A DNA stretch of 64,000 nucleotides, taken from MedAcidi-G1 sp002713545. GTDB lineage: Bacteria > Actinomycetota > Acidimicrobiia > Acidimicrobiales > MedAcidi-G1. Location of the stretch: positions 62,001-126,000 of the forward strand of contig CAXGYF010000001.1 of the NCBI GenBank assembly GCA_964013895.1. The letters are read 5' to 3'. The stretch's first letter is position 1. Every line of letters begins with the position of its first letter. Positions 45,032 to 54,157 of the stretch are shown here, piece by piece. Both the position numbers and the translations under genes were made by a program. The notes under the pieces are model-generated. The model was given only the letters and a program-made list of their open reading frames with translations. It was not told where the DNA came from and did not search any database.

Positions 45032-45050
45032 TTGACCTTATCGAGGTCAA
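45032..45050 (-). promoter_or_regulatory. icd leader hairpin over the Shine-Dalgarno
   Basis: On the minus strand the sequence just before the icd ATG reads TTGACCTCGATAAGGTCAA, a perfect 7-bp inverted repeat (TTGACCT/AGGTCAA) with a 5-base loop. The only purine-rich Shine-Dalgarno candidate, AAGG, is inside the loop and 3' arm, 7 bases before ATG, so folding would hide it. Alternatively it is a protein operator. Confidence 0.5.
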
Positions 45051-45090
45051 AGGCTTCTTTCGAATCTAAAGAGTTGGAATTAAAAAAAAA

Positions 45091-45948
45091 TTAAAGAATT
45101 TTTCGTTCTGCTGCTTCTACTGTGTTACGAAGCAGCATAGCTACTGTGGTTGGGCCTACACCGCCAAGCCTTGGGGTTATCCAAGAAGCTACTTCTTCGA
45201 CAGATTCATCCACATCTGGAAGTAATCTTTTCCCTTCCCATGAAATTCCTCCACTGATTACCACAGAACCAGGGCGAACCATTTCAGGAGTAACAAAAGA
45301 AGGGATCCCTACTGCCGCAATGACAATATCTGCTTTACTTGTAATTTCTGAAAGATTCGGAACTGCTGAATGGACAACCGTCACTGCCGCATTAGCTCCT
45401 TTTTCTTTTGATGACATTAACAATGCCATTGGACGACCAAGCGTGGGTCCTCTCCCAATTACTACTACGTGTTTTCCTGATGTCTCAATTCCATAATAAA
45501 CAAGCATTGCCTGTATACCAGCTGGTGTGCATGGAACTGGGCCTGTTTCTTGTAGTACTAATTTTCCTAAATTAACAGGATGAAGACCATCAGCGTCCTT
45601 CTCAGGACTCATAAGTGATAGAGCAGTGTTGAAATCGAATCCATCTGCAACTGGGTGTTGAATAATGTAGGCATGTACTTCTGGGTCCTTATTGAAACTA
45701 TCCACCGCATCTAACAGGGCATTTGGGGAAGCATCACTTGGAATCTCTATATGTTGTGAGGCAAGGCCAACTGCTTCGCATGTTTCGTGTTTTTTCCTTA
45801 CATAACCTGCGCTTGCTGAATCTTCACCAACAAGTATCGTTCCAAGCCCAGGTTTGATTCCTTTTTCTATTAATGCACGGGTACGTATTTTTACTTCATC
45901 TAAAACCGAATCAGCTACTGGTGCTCCTGCTAACAATTGCGCTGCCAT
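45091..45948 (-). CDS. folD: methylene-THF dehydrogenase/cyclohydrolase
   Basis: 285-residue bifunctional FolD, interconverting 5,10-methylene-THF and 10-formyl-THF. Catalytic region SAGYVRKKHETCEAVG with the key Lys; the substrate region DADGLHPVNLGKL and CTPAGIQAML; cofactor motif VIGRGPTLGRPMALLM, and SGGISWEGKRLLPDV. In the path between folate one-carbon units from the flavoproteins and the formyl-THF used by purN and purH, which are adjacent. 33 bp after purH. Confidence 0.95.
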   Translation of the reverse strand: MAAQLLAGAPVADSVLDEVKIRTRALIEKGIKPGLGTILVGEDSASAGYVRKKHETCEAVGLASQHIEIPSDASPNALLDAVDSFNKDPEVHAYIIQHPVADGFDFNTALSLMSPEKDADGLHPVNLGKLVLQETGPVPCTPAGIQAMLVYYGIETSGKHVVVIGRGPTLGRPMALLMSSKEKGANAAVTVVHSAVPNLSEITSKADIVIAAVGIPSFVTPEMVRPGSVVISGGISWEGKRLLPDVDESVEEVASWITPRLGGVGPTTVAMLLRNTVEAAERKIL

Positions 45949-45981
45949 TTGATGAACGATACCTGATTAAAATCAAGCATC

Positions 45982-47523
45982 CTAATGTCGAAAATGGCGA
46001 ATGCCGGTAAATACCATTGCCAGGTTCGCTTCATTAGCTGCTTCTATTACCTCATCATCTCTCATAGACCCACCAGGTTGTATCACAGCACTGGCGGAAG
46101 CATCAATCGCTGCATCTAAACCATCTCTGAAAGGGAAAAAAGCATCACTAGCGCATGCTCCACTTAAAGCTCTACCTGCTGCTTTTTCAGTCGCTATTCG
46201 CGCAGCATCTCTTCGGTTGGGTTGACCAACCCCAATTCCAACTGCTTGTCTATTTTTTGACAGAACTATTCCATTTGATGAAACACTGGCAACGATTTTC
46301 CAGGCAAATTCAAGATCGATCCATTCAGATTCGTTTGGCTGCCTTTCCGTTACAACCGACCATTCCGAACGATCACCTAGATGAGTATCAGAAGTTTGCA
46401 CTAATAAACCACCATCGACATTTCGGAATTCAAATTTGTAACTCGTGGGTGAAGCGGCTTCTATGATTCTTAGGTTTGAATTTTTTTTAAGTTTTTTGAT
46501 CGCTTTATCTTCATACGATGGGGCTATTACTACTTCAGTGAAAATATCGGCTAACTGCTCACTAACTTCAACAGTGACAGGACGATTTAAAGCAACTATT
46601 CCACCAAATGCCGAGACTGGATCACATTCATGTGCGGCTTTGTAAGCTTCTTCGATTGTTTTTGCGGTGGCTGCTCCGCATGGATTCGCGTGCTTTACAA
46701 CTACTGCAGATGGCTCATCGTCTAGTTGATTTACAATTCTCCACGCCGCTTCGGTGTCAAAAATATTTAGATATGACATTGGTTTCCCACCGTGAACAGT
46801 TGATTCGTCCCACCAACTTGATTCGTTAAAAAAGCGGTATCTAGCGCCAACTTGGTGAGGGTTTTCGCCGTATCTAAGTTCGCCAGTTTTTTCAATTGAT
46901 ATATGAAAACTCTTAGGCAATTCTTCTTGTCCCTGATCAAACCATGAAACTATCTCCGAGTCATATCCTGCGGTATGGGCAAAAGCATCTCTGGCTAAAT
47001 CACGACGGGTCTTTGCTGTAAGGCTCCCTTCTTTTCTTATCTCATCAATTACGAACTCATACTTTGAGGGATCTACCACTATTCCAACCGAGTCAAAATT
47101 TTTCGCTGCTGCTCTGACCATTGTGGGACCACCTATATCTATCAGCTCAACTCCGGGATCTTTCACAAATGGATAAAGGTTCACAACTACTAAATCAATA
47201 AGTTCAATACCTCGATTTTTTAATTCTTCAAGATGTTCTTTTTTTGAACGGTCTGCCAAAATTCCACCATGAATATTCGGGTGAATAGTTTTCACACGAC
47301 CACCAAGCATTTCTTGTGCTCCCGTGACATCCGAGACTTCAATCACTTCGATTCCAGATTCAACCAAATGACTTGCTGTTCCTCCAGATGAAACTATTTC
47401 CCATCCGAGATCAACAAGATTTCTTGCAAAATCAACTATTCCAGTTTTGTCATAAACAGACAACAAAGCACGGTGCGAATCCAACTTTTCTCCTTTATCG
47501 CGCCTAACCATAATCTGGTTCAT
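45982..47523 (-). CDS. purH: bifunctional AICAR transformylase/IMP cyclohydrolase
   Basis: 513 residues, the last two steps of purine synthesis. N-terminal MGS-like IMP cyclohydrolase (about 15-150: LLSVYDKTGIVDFARNL, SSGGTASHLVESGIEV, GGRVKTIHPNIHGGILAD); C-terminal AICARFT with LRYGENPHQVGARY, KHANPCGAATA and the end ATDAFFPFRDG-like CASDAFFPFRDGLD. The start overlaps the end of purN by 20 bp. The reaction uses 10-formyl-THF from folD. Confidence 0.96.
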   Translation of the reverse strand: MNQIMVRRDKGEKLDSHRALLSVYDKTGIVDFARNLVDLGWEIVSSGGTASHLVESGIEVIEVSDVTGAQEMLGGRVKTIHPNIHGGILADRSKKEHLEELKNRGIELIDLVVVNLYPFVKDPGVELIDIGGPTMVRAAAKNFDSVGIVVDPSKYEFVIDEIRKEGSLTAKTRRDLARDAFAHTAGYDSEIVSWFDQGQEELPKSFHISIEKTGELRYGENPHQVGARYRFFNESSWWDESTVHGGKPMSYLNIFDTEAAWRIVNQLDDEPSAVVVKHANPCGAATAKTIEEAYKAAHECDPVSAFGGIVALNRPVTVEVSEQLADIFTEVVIAPSYEDKAIKKLKKNSNLRIIEAASPTSYKFEFRNVDGGLLVQTSDTHLGDRSEWSVVTERQPNESEWIDLEFAWKIVASVSSNGIVLSKNRQAVGIGVGQPNRRDAARIATEKAAGRALSGACASDAFFPFRDGLDAAIDASASAVIQPGGSMRDDEVIEAANEANLAMVFTGIRHFRH

Positions 47524-48067
47524 TCATAATTCTTTTAATTACACTCACATACAATTTACGTTCAATTATTTTTATTCTCTCATGCAGACTAGCTACATCG
47601 TCTCCTTCAAGAATAGGCACAGTTTCTTGAGCCAAAATAGGACCTGAGTCAACTTCGAGTGTTGCTTGGTGGATTGTGCAACCTGTTTTTTCAACTTCAG
47701 CAACAATCGCTTCTTCTACAGCATTCCAACCCGGGAAAGCTGGCAACAATGAAGGGTGAGTATTTAGTACTTTGCCGGCATAAGCGTCATAAAGTGGTTT
47801 TTCAAGAATAGTTCCAAACCCAGCCATTGCTATTAATTCAATGTCAGCTACTTGCAATCTCTCAACTAACTGATTCGTATATTCAACTCGGTCAAATTTT
47901 TCACCGAAATCTGATCGCTTAATAAGTTCTACTTCTAGACCTCTGTCTAATGACAGTTTTATAGCTTCACATTCCCTATCGGCAACTACTAAAGAAATAT
48001 CTATACCTGAATCTAAAATAGCTTTAAGGATGCTCCCTTTCCCAGAGACTAAAATGGCCAAGCGCAT
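47504..48067 (-). CDS. purN: phosphoribosylglycinamide formyltransferase
   Basis: 187-residue GAR transformylase. N-terminal LAILVSGKGSILKAILD; catalytic Asn/His in LNTHPSLLPAFPG and Asp in EVDSGPILAQE. The usual length is about 190-210. Uses 10-formyl-THF. 24 bp downstream of sucD and overlapping purH, so the sucC-sucD-purN-purH order typical of actinobacteria is kept. Confidence 0.95.
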   Translation of the reverse strand: MRLAILVSGKGSILKAILDSGIDISLVVADRECEAIKLSLDRGLEVELIKRSDFGEKFDRVEYTNQLVERLQVADIELIAMAGFGTILEKPLYDAYAGKVLNTHPSLLPAFPGWNAVEEAIVAEVEKTGCTIHQATLEVDSGPILAQETVPILEGDDVASLHERIKIIERKLYVSVIKRIMNEPDYG

Positions 48068-48091
48068 AGGATGACCGTACCATTTGAATCT

Positions 48092-48976
48092 TCAGAGGTT
48101 TGAAACAATTTCTGCCATCAAGTCGCCTGCTTCAGTTGGGTTGTTACCAACTTTTACACCCGCTTCTTCAAGAGCTTCCATTTTGGCTTGCGCTGTCCCT
48201 TTACCTCCAGAAACTATTGCGCCTGCGTGACCCATTTTTTTCCCAGGTGGTGCTGTTACTCCCGCTATGTAAGCAGAAATAGGTTTACTCATATTATTTG
48301 AAATGAATTCTGCAGCTTCTTCTTCGGCGCTTCCTCCAATTTCACCAATCATCATGACTGCTTTGGTTTCCGGATCTGCTTCAAAAGCAGCGAGACAATC
48401 AATAAAGGAAGTTCCTGGAACCGGATCGCCACCAATTCCGACACAGGTTGTACAACCAATACCTTTCTCTTTAAGTTCATGTAGAGCTTGATAAGTGAGT
48501 GTTCCAGATCTACTTACAATTCCTACAGGTCCACCTGGAAGGGCTATGTGGCCCGCTGTGATGCCAATATTGCATTCTCCTGGCGAAATTATCCCCGGAC
48601 AATTAGGGCCCAACAGTTGGACGTTGGGGAAATCTTTACGGAGTTGGTTGTAGAAGAGAGCCTCATCGTGAGCCGGCACTCCTTCGGTGATGGCAACAAT
48701 GAAATCGACTCCACCTTGGGCAGCTTCGAGTACGGCACTTCTTACTCCTGGAGCAGGAATAAAAATACATGATGCTGTTGCACCTGTTTCTTCAACTGCT
48801 TCGGCCACGCTCGCAAAGATTGGAATTCCTTCAACATCACTCCCAGCTTTTTTTGGATTTGTACCAGCGACAACCTTTGTCCCATAGTCCCTGTTTAATA
48901 ATCCGTAATACCTACCTTGGCTTCCTGTTAGTCCCTGATAAATAACTTTCGTTTCTGAATTTACAAAAATACTCAT
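48092..48976 (-). CDS. sucD: succinyl-CoA synthetase alpha subunit
   Basis: 294-residue alpha subunit. CoA-binding Rossmann N-terminus (YQGLTGSQGRYYGLLN, VAGTNPKKAG), then the phosphohistidine segment PGKKMGHAGAIVSGGKGTA, with the His that is phosphorylated during catalysis. Substrate-level phosphorylation from succinyl-CoA. Start overlaps the sucC stop by 1 base, so it is coupled to it. Confidence 0.96.
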   Translation of the reverse strand: MSIFVNSETKVIYQGLTGSQGRYYGLLNRDYGTKVVAGTNPKKAGSDVEGIPIFASVAEAVEETGATASCIFIPAPGVRSAVLEAAQGGVDFIVAITEGVPAHDEALFYNQLRKDFPNVQLLGPNCPGIISPGECNIGITAGHIALPGGPVGIVSRSGTLTYQALHELKEKGIGCTTCVGIGGDPVPGTSFIDCLAAFEADPETKAVMMIGEIGGSAEEEAAEFISNNMSKPISAYIAGVTAPPGKKMGHAGAIVSGGKGTAQAKMEALEEAGVKVGNNPTEAGDLMAEIVSNL

Positions 48977-50127
48977 TAGTTATTCATTCCTTTCGCTAAA
49001 ACAACGGCTTGTTCAGCTCCATCCAACATCGTGGGTGCCACCTGCAATGTTTGTGATAAATGCGGTTCAAGAATCGCCCGACCCTCATCTGCATTTGTTC
49101 CGTCAAGTCTAATTACGATCGGCGAACGCATTTCGACTCTGTCTAAAGCATCGATTATTCCGTTAGCTATTTCTTCACCTCGAGTTATACCCCCAAAAAT
49201 GTTAATAAAAATAGATCTAACATCTGGATCATTATTAATCACTTCTAAGGCAGCAGTCATAACATCAGCATTAGCACCCCCACCGATATCTAGGAAATTT
49301 GCTGGACGACCACCCACTTGGTTAACGACATCAACAGTAGACATTGCTAAACCTGCACCGTTAGCAATAACTCCAACTTCTCCCTCTAATCCAACGTACT
49401 GCAAACCTTTTGAGTGAGCGGCTGTTTCGCGCTCATCCCTAGTTTGTGTTTTATCAAAATCTTCATAATTCTCGTGGCGAAAAACTGAATTACCGTCCAA
49501 CGTTACCTTCGCGTCCAAAACATGGACTCTTCCGTCTTCGGTCAGAATCAATGGGTTAATTTCAACAAGGTCTGCATCCCCGTCTACATAAGCCTCATAG
49601 AGTTTCAAAAGAATTTCTACTGCACCCTCAATAGCTTGTTCAGGTAAAGCCGCTTCTTTAACCCAATTTCTACAATTTCCTTCAGAAAGTCCCTCAACAG
49701 GGTCCACCCATATTCTGGCTATTGCTTCAGGGTTCTCTTCAGCAACAGTTTCTATTTCCACGCCTCCCTCTGCTGAAAGCATTCCCAAATGTTTTTTTGC
49801 AGATCGGTCTAGAGTGAATGAAGCATAATACTCATCTGCTATATCTGAAGCCTTTTCAATCCAAAGACGTTCAACAATGTGTCCATTAATATCAAGCCCG
49901 AGAATATTTTTTGCGTGTTCTGATACTTCTTCAACGCTTGCTGCAAATTTAACCCCGCCTGCTTTACCCCTTCCTCCAGTATGAACTTGTGCTTTTACCA
50001 TTACTGGGCATCCCAAGTTTTCAGCTGCAGTCACTGCTTCTTCAGTTGTAAGCGCTAATTTCCCCGGTGAAACGGGCATTCCGTATTCGGCAAAAAACTC
50101 TTTACCTTGATACTCAAAAAGATCCAT
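48976..50127 (-). CDS. sucC: succinyl-CoA synthetase beta subunit
   Basis: 383 residues: ATP-grasp domain (about 1-230; MDLFEYQGKEFFAEYGMPV, VMVKAQVHTGGRGKAGGVKFA, LVEINPLILTEDGRV) and the C-terminal CoA-ligase domain (GLEGEVGVIANGAGLAMSTVDVV; IFGGITRGEEIANGI). It pairs with sucD. Divergent from the small anchored protein at 50196, with 68 bp between. Confidence 0.96.
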   Translation of the reverse strand: MDLFEYQGKEFFAEYGMPVSPGKLALTTEEAVTAAENLGCPVMVKAQVHTGGRGKAGGVKFAASVEEVSEHAKNILGLDINGHIVERLWIEKASDIADEYYASFTLDRSAKKHLGMLSAEGGVEIETVAEENPEAIARIWVDPVEGLSEGNCRNWVKEAALPEQAIEGAVEILLKLYEAYVDGDADLVEINPLILTEDGRVHVLDAKVTLDGNSVFRHENYEDFDKTQTRDERETAAHSKGLQYVGLEGEVGVIANGAGLAMSTVDVVNQVGGRPANFLDIGGGANADVMTAALEVINNDPDVRSIFINIFGGITRGEEIANGIIDALDRVEMRSPIVIRLDGTNADEGRAILEPHLSQTLQVAPTMLDGAEQAVVLAKGMNN

Positions 50128-50195
50128 TTATCTAAGCTCCTGTATATTTTCAAAAGTAGTTAATTCATTATTATTTATTGCAATAGCAAACGGCC

Positions 50196-50720
50196 GTGAT
50201 ACTAGGCAAAGTAGAGAGAAGACCCAAACCAGGGAAGGAAAAAGTGGCAAGAGCTCATGGAATCCGCGTAAACGCAGTACGGGCAACTGTTGTCGGTATT
50301 GTTGGAATTGTTGCTGCTTTAGCATGCTTATTTATCCTTCTCTCAATATCAAAAAATTCAGATTCAATAGAAATTCGCTTGGGTGACGATGATTTTCGTG
50401 GAATTGACGCAAGTAATCTCGCAAATGAAATCTCCTCGAACGGTCCGGTTCTATTCCCTGATCTTTTAGGTCGTGAAAGACCTATCTGGATAACTCACGC
50501 AGGCAACGATCCCCAAACAGATTGGTTTGCATTTCTTGCTCAAATACCTGAGCAAGCTAACTCTTGCATAGCACAATGGGATTACGACAATTCCAACTTT
50601 TTTAATTCATGTGATTCAAAAAATATATTTCCTCCGGATGGTACTGGCCTTGAACAACTTACATGGCAAGTTGTAAAAGGAGAATTAAGAGTCTTAATAA
50701 ATACAGAAAAAAAGAAATAA
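50196..50720 (+). CDS. membrane-anchored hypothetical protein
   Basis: 174 residues I cannot name. A basic cytoplasmic head, one membrane helix (about 29-50, TVVGIVGIVAALACLFILLSI), then a soluble extracytoplasmic part with WITHAGNDPQTDWFAFLAQIP and a Cys pair (NSCIAQWDYDN and SCDSKN). It resembles DUF4245-like anchored proteins, but that is uncertain. Start: GTG 50196; an alternative GTG at 50244 has the better Shine-Dalgarno GGAAGGA and would give 158 residues. Followed 6 bp later by AlaX. Confidence 0.7.
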   Translation: MILGKVERRPKPGKEKVARAHGIRVNAVRATVVGIVGIVAALACLFILLSISKNSDSIEIRLGDDDFRGIDASNLANEISSNGPVLFPDLLGRERPIWITHAGNDPQTDWFAFLAQIPEQANSCIAQWDYDNSNFFNSCDSKNIFPPDGTGLEQLTWQVVKGELRVLINTEKKK

Positions 50721-50726
50721 ATTGAT

Positions 50727-51437
50727 ATGACAGAAAAGCTTTATTTAAATAATGCAGATCTTAGATCTTTTGAAGCGATTGTTACTGATGTAGATGAATC
50801 AAGAATTGAACTAGATAAAACAGCTTTTTACGCGACTAGTGGCGGTCAACCGCATGATACCGGACACCTATTATGGGAAAATGGCGCAGCTTCCGTGATT
50901 GATGTGAGAACCGTCGGTGAAAAAATTTGGCATACCTTAGCTGGTCCAATACCCGCAAAGGGGACACGTATTGAAGGTGAAATCGACGATGAAAGAAGGC
51001 GTCAAATGATGCGCACCCATACTGCAATGCACATCCTCTGCGGTGTTATGTGGAAAAAATGGAAACGTGTCGTAACTGGGGGAAATATGGATGCATTATC
51101 CGGAAGAATGGATTTCGAAATGGAAGAAATGTCAACAGATTTCGGGAAAGAGATCGAATACCTATGCAATGAAGAAATCGCCGCAGATAGACCTATTAAA
51201 GTTTCTTTTCTAGCTCGAAAAGATGCGATATTTGATCGTGATCTTATTAGAACAAAAATCAACCTAGTTCCCGAGTCTGTTAAAGAAATAAGAATTGTCG
51301 ATATTGTTGGTCTAGACAAACAAGCCGATGGCGGTACTCATGTTTCATCTACCTCACAGGTGGGGAGAATGGAAGTCGTAAAAACTGAATCAAAAGGAAA
51401 AGGTTTCAAGAGAATACGATTTGTGGTGCACGATTGA
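50727..51437 (+). CDS. alanyl-tRNA editing protein (AlaX-like)
   Basis: 236-residue stand-alone AlaRS-type editing domain, which hydrolyses mischarged Ser- or Gly-tRNA(Ala). Zinc motif 1 is HTAMHIL (near 93), and motif 2 is ADGGTHV (near 203), where the usual Cys of CxxxH is Asp. N-terminal TGGQPHDTGHLLW-like TSGGQPHDTGHL and the AlaX second part are present; no aminoacylation domain. Whether Asp can take the zinc position is a point to check. Lies between the anchored hypothetical protein and the RPH-like gene. Confidence 0.88.
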   Translation: MTEKLYLNNADLRSFEAIVTDVDESRIELDKTAFYATSGGQPHDTGHLLWENGAASVIDVRTVGEKIWHTLAGPIPAKGTRIEGEIDDERRRQMMRTHTAMHILCGVMWKKWKRVVTGGNMDALSGRMDFEMEEMSTDFGKEIEYLCNEEIAADRPIKVSFLARKDAIFDRDLIRTKINLVPESVKEIRIVDIVGLDKQADGGTHVSSTSQVGRMEVVKTESKGKGFKRIRFVVHD

Positions 51438-51449
51438 TGAAAGGCAAAT

Positions 51450-53105
51450 ATGAATGAAACATGGATAACTGATTGGGTGCCAAGTAACCGTTTTCCTATG
51501 TATACGAGGTCAAATGTTGGTGAAATAATGCCTAACCCATGTAGCCCGCTTGGCTGGGATTTAGTTTGGGGAAATGGTGTTGCTTTCGGCTGGATGGATG
51601 GTCATTTTAGATGGGGATCATCTGCGCCTGATGAAGTAAACCAAAATCAACCCGATTTTATTGGTTGTTTTGGCGGTTATGTGTATCTAAATATGTCATT
51701 AATCCGATTAGTAGGGGAACGTAGTCCCGGAATGTCTGCTCAACAAATGGACGATATTTTATTAGGTTCTCACCCCGATGTTATACCTCATACTCCCCAC
51801 CCCGATGATGATCGACCGGAACTAGCAGAAAAGATTGAAGCCACGATGGGATGGATAATGGCAACTGCTGAAGAGCCCGATGAACTAATGGAAGATAGAA
51901 AAAAAGTTTCTGATCTTCGTGCAAATAGACCAGATTTGAAAACCATTCCAAACAACGAGCTAGTGGATAGAGCCCGCTCCATCACACCGTATATTCGTGA
52001 ATTCTTTGAGCGTTACTATGTTTATGGAACTGCTTCTGCAGTCGGGCCAGGTTTACTAGGACAAGTATGTGGTGGAATAGACCCAAGTTTGCCGGGAAGG
52101 CTCATATCGGGTCTTGACGGAATAGATTCTGTGCCAATGACAAGAGATATTTGGGAACTCAGTCGCTTAGAAGAAAATTCCCCAGAATTTTTAGAATCTT
52201 TTACAGCTTTTCTTAAAGAACATGGTTCTCGTGGACCAGGCGAATGGGATGCTGGAAATCCCACTTGGGAAGTTAATTCAGATCCAGTCACTGCAGCTAT
52301 AGACGCTATGAGAAAAGTCGATGAGAATTTTTCGCCTTTTTCAAAACAAGCGCGAGCTACCGCGGATCGTTTAGCTGCTGAAGAACAGGCAAAAAGTGCT
52401 TTAGCGAGTGACGTTGAAGCATTGGAATTACTTGAAACAGGTTTAAGAGTTTCTAAAATTTTTGTTCCAACACGGGAACGCACGAAGTTAACTCAAATGA
52501 TGGCTATCCATGAAGTCAGATTACCGATTTACGAATTAGGTTACCGAATGGTTAATGAAGGGCACTTAGAGGAACCAAACGATGTCTTCCTTCTTTTAAA
52601 TAGCGAGCTTGATGATTTTCTCATAGACCCGAAATCTTTTAGTGAAATTATCTCGCAAAGGCGCAAAGATTTCGAATCACTTTCCTCGCTTGAAGAGCCC
52701 TTCATCGTAAATGGTACAGTTCCACCTGTTTCTGAGTGGACTCAAAAAACTAATTCAGTTGAGCCTGTTCAAGTTGGTGAAATTATGACCGGACTTTCAG
52801 GTAGTCCCGGTGAAATTACTGGCAGAGCAAGAGTAGTAACTGATCCAGGAGACCCACGTGGACTAGAACAAGGCGAAATTCTGGTAGCTCCAATCACAGA
52901 TCCAGCTTGGACACCGCTTTTCATTCCTGCAGGCGGAGTAGTAGTTGACGTCGGAGCCCCTATGAGCCATTCCGTCATTGTCAGTAGAGAATTTGGGATT
53001 CCTTGTGTAGTTAGCGTTCATCAAGCAGCTGAGAGAATACCGGACGGGGCTTTGATCCAAGTAGATGGTAATAATGGCACTGTAACTATTATTGAGCTTC
53101 CCTAA
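51450..53105 (+). CDS. PEP-utilising protein resembling RPH without the ATP-grasp domain
   Basis: 551 residues. It matches the middle and C-terminal parts of rifampicin phosphotransferase/PEP-synthase-like proteins: an N-terminal NPCSPLGWDLVW region, a helical middle, then the swivelling phosphohistidine domain (about 455-551; GLSGSPGEITGRARVV, then GAPMSHSVIVSREFG) with acceptor His507. No N-terminal ATP-grasp domain exists, and the neighbours do not provide one. It could act with a separate kinase domain, or be a degenerate relative. The second swivel-domain protein in the window is at 37855. Stop overlaps the convergent holB stop. Confidence 0.85.
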   Translation: MNETWITDWVPSNRFPMYTRSNVGEIMPNPCSPLGWDLVWGNGVAFGWMDGHFRWGSSAPDEVNQNQPDFIGCFGGYVYLNMSLIRLVGERSPGMSAQQMDDILLGSHPDVIPHTPHPDDDRPELAEKIEATMGWIMATAEEPDELMEDRKKVSDLRANRPDLKTIPNNELVDRARSITPYIREFFERYYVYGTASAVGPGLLGQVCGGIDPSLPGRLISGLDGIDSVPMTRDIWELSRLEENSPEFLESFTAFLKEHGSRGPGEWDAGNPTWEVNSDPVTAAIDAMRKVDENFSPFSKQARATADRLAAEEQAKSALASDVEALELLETGLRVSKIFVPTRERTKLTQMMAIHEVRLPIYELGYRMVNEGHLEEPNDVFLLLNSELDDFLIDPKSFSEIISQRRKDFESLSSLEEPFIVNGTVPPVSEWTQKTNSVEPVQVGEIMTGLSGSPGEITGRARVVTDPGDPRGLEQGEILVAPITDPAWTPLFIPAGGVVVDVGAPMSHSVIVSREFGIPCVVSVHQAAERIPDGALIQVDGNNGTVTIIELP

Positions 53106-54157
53106 GTATCAACATTCATTGATAAATTCAAAAAAAGAGCCTGTAAAAGTAACCGTTCATTCGGATTTCTTATTAGCTCTGATGCGTAATCAGTAATTAT
53201 CTCAATGGCATCTAACTCTCCAGAATTATTACTTGCAATTCCCAAATCTCTATAACGTCTGCTAAGCGTGGCCAAACCAAATCTCAGTTCATCATCGCGT
53301 AAACGACGAATTTCGCGTTTATGGCGTTCACTAACTTCTTGTCGTCCTGAACCACGAATCCCAAAAATCTCTTCTTGTTGCCCGAGATGTTCTAACTCTT
53401 GATTATGCCGATCAACAAGTGGCGATTGAGCGTCATCAATCATTTTCTGCAATTCTTCAACAGCAATAGAAACTGCAGCCCCGCTCCCATCTAAACGGTC
53501 TGGCAAAGTTCTCCATGCTTCTTGTCGAACAATGAATGAAGGATCTTCTTTTAATAAACGTGCTCTACCGAGATTACCGGCAGAAGCTTCTGCAAGAAGA
53601 TGTGCCTCTTCTGTTTCAACTCCTTCACTTTTTAATAAGCGAGCAAGCTCCTCTACTGTCATAGCAGGTACGTCAACTCTTACGCATCTAGATGAAATCG
53701 TTATATGTGAATCAGGAACACTTTCTGCTAGAAGAATGAAAATCGTCGAAAGTGAAGGTTCCTCTATCGTTTTAAGCAAGCTTGATACCGCTTCTGGTTC
53801 AGCAGTATCAAAACGATTTACAATTAAGATCTTTTTTTCTGATTCGATAGGCGAACGGGAACTTTCAATGATTATCTTTCGAGCGTCTGAGACTCTTAAT
53901 CCTCTACCTTCAGGTTCAATTATCGATAAATCAGGATGGATTCCTCTCCACGCTAAATCTTTACATCTTTCGAGATCTTGACCTTCTTCATACTTAGCAA
54001 AAATAGAGCCGGAGAAAGCTCTTGCAATTTCCTCTCGTCCAGCACCTTCGGGGCCTATGAAAAGGTAAGCATGCACTGGTGAAGCTACAGCTTTCTTTAA
54101 AAAGTCGGTAGCTTCTGTCTGTCCAGTTATGAGCCCCCAAAGATCAATTTTTTGCAT
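53102..54157 (-). CDS. holB: DNA polymerase III delta' subunit (HolB-like)
   Basis: 351-residue clamp-loader subunit of the AAA+ type. N-terminal WGLITGQTEATDFLKKAVAS and HAYLFIGPEGAGREEIA: the Walker A equivalent lacks the Lys (Arg in its place), so ATP binding is probably lost, as in many delta' proteins. KTIEEPSLSTIFILLAES and ITISSRCVRVDVP are family-like (sensor and SRC motif). The zinc-binding Cys set is not obvious. Overlaps tmk by 14 bp. The two are in the usual order. Confidence 0.88.
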   Translation of the reverse strand: MQKIDLWGLITGQTEATDFLKKAVASPVHAYLFIGPEGAGREEIARAFSGSIFAKYEEGQDLERCKDLAWRGIHPDLSIIEPEGRGLRVSDARKIIIESSRSPIESEKKILIVNRFDTAEPEAVSSLLKTIEEPSLSTIFILLAESVPDSHITISSRCVRVDVPAMTVEELARLLKSEGVETEEAHLLAEASAGNLGRARLLKEDPSFIVRQEAWRTLPDRLDGSGAAVSIAVEELQKMIDDAQSPLVDRHNQELEHLGQQEEIFGIRGSGRQEVSERHKREIRRLRDDELRFGLATLSRRYRDLGIASNNSGELDAIEIITDYASELIRNPNERLLLQALFLNLSMNVDT

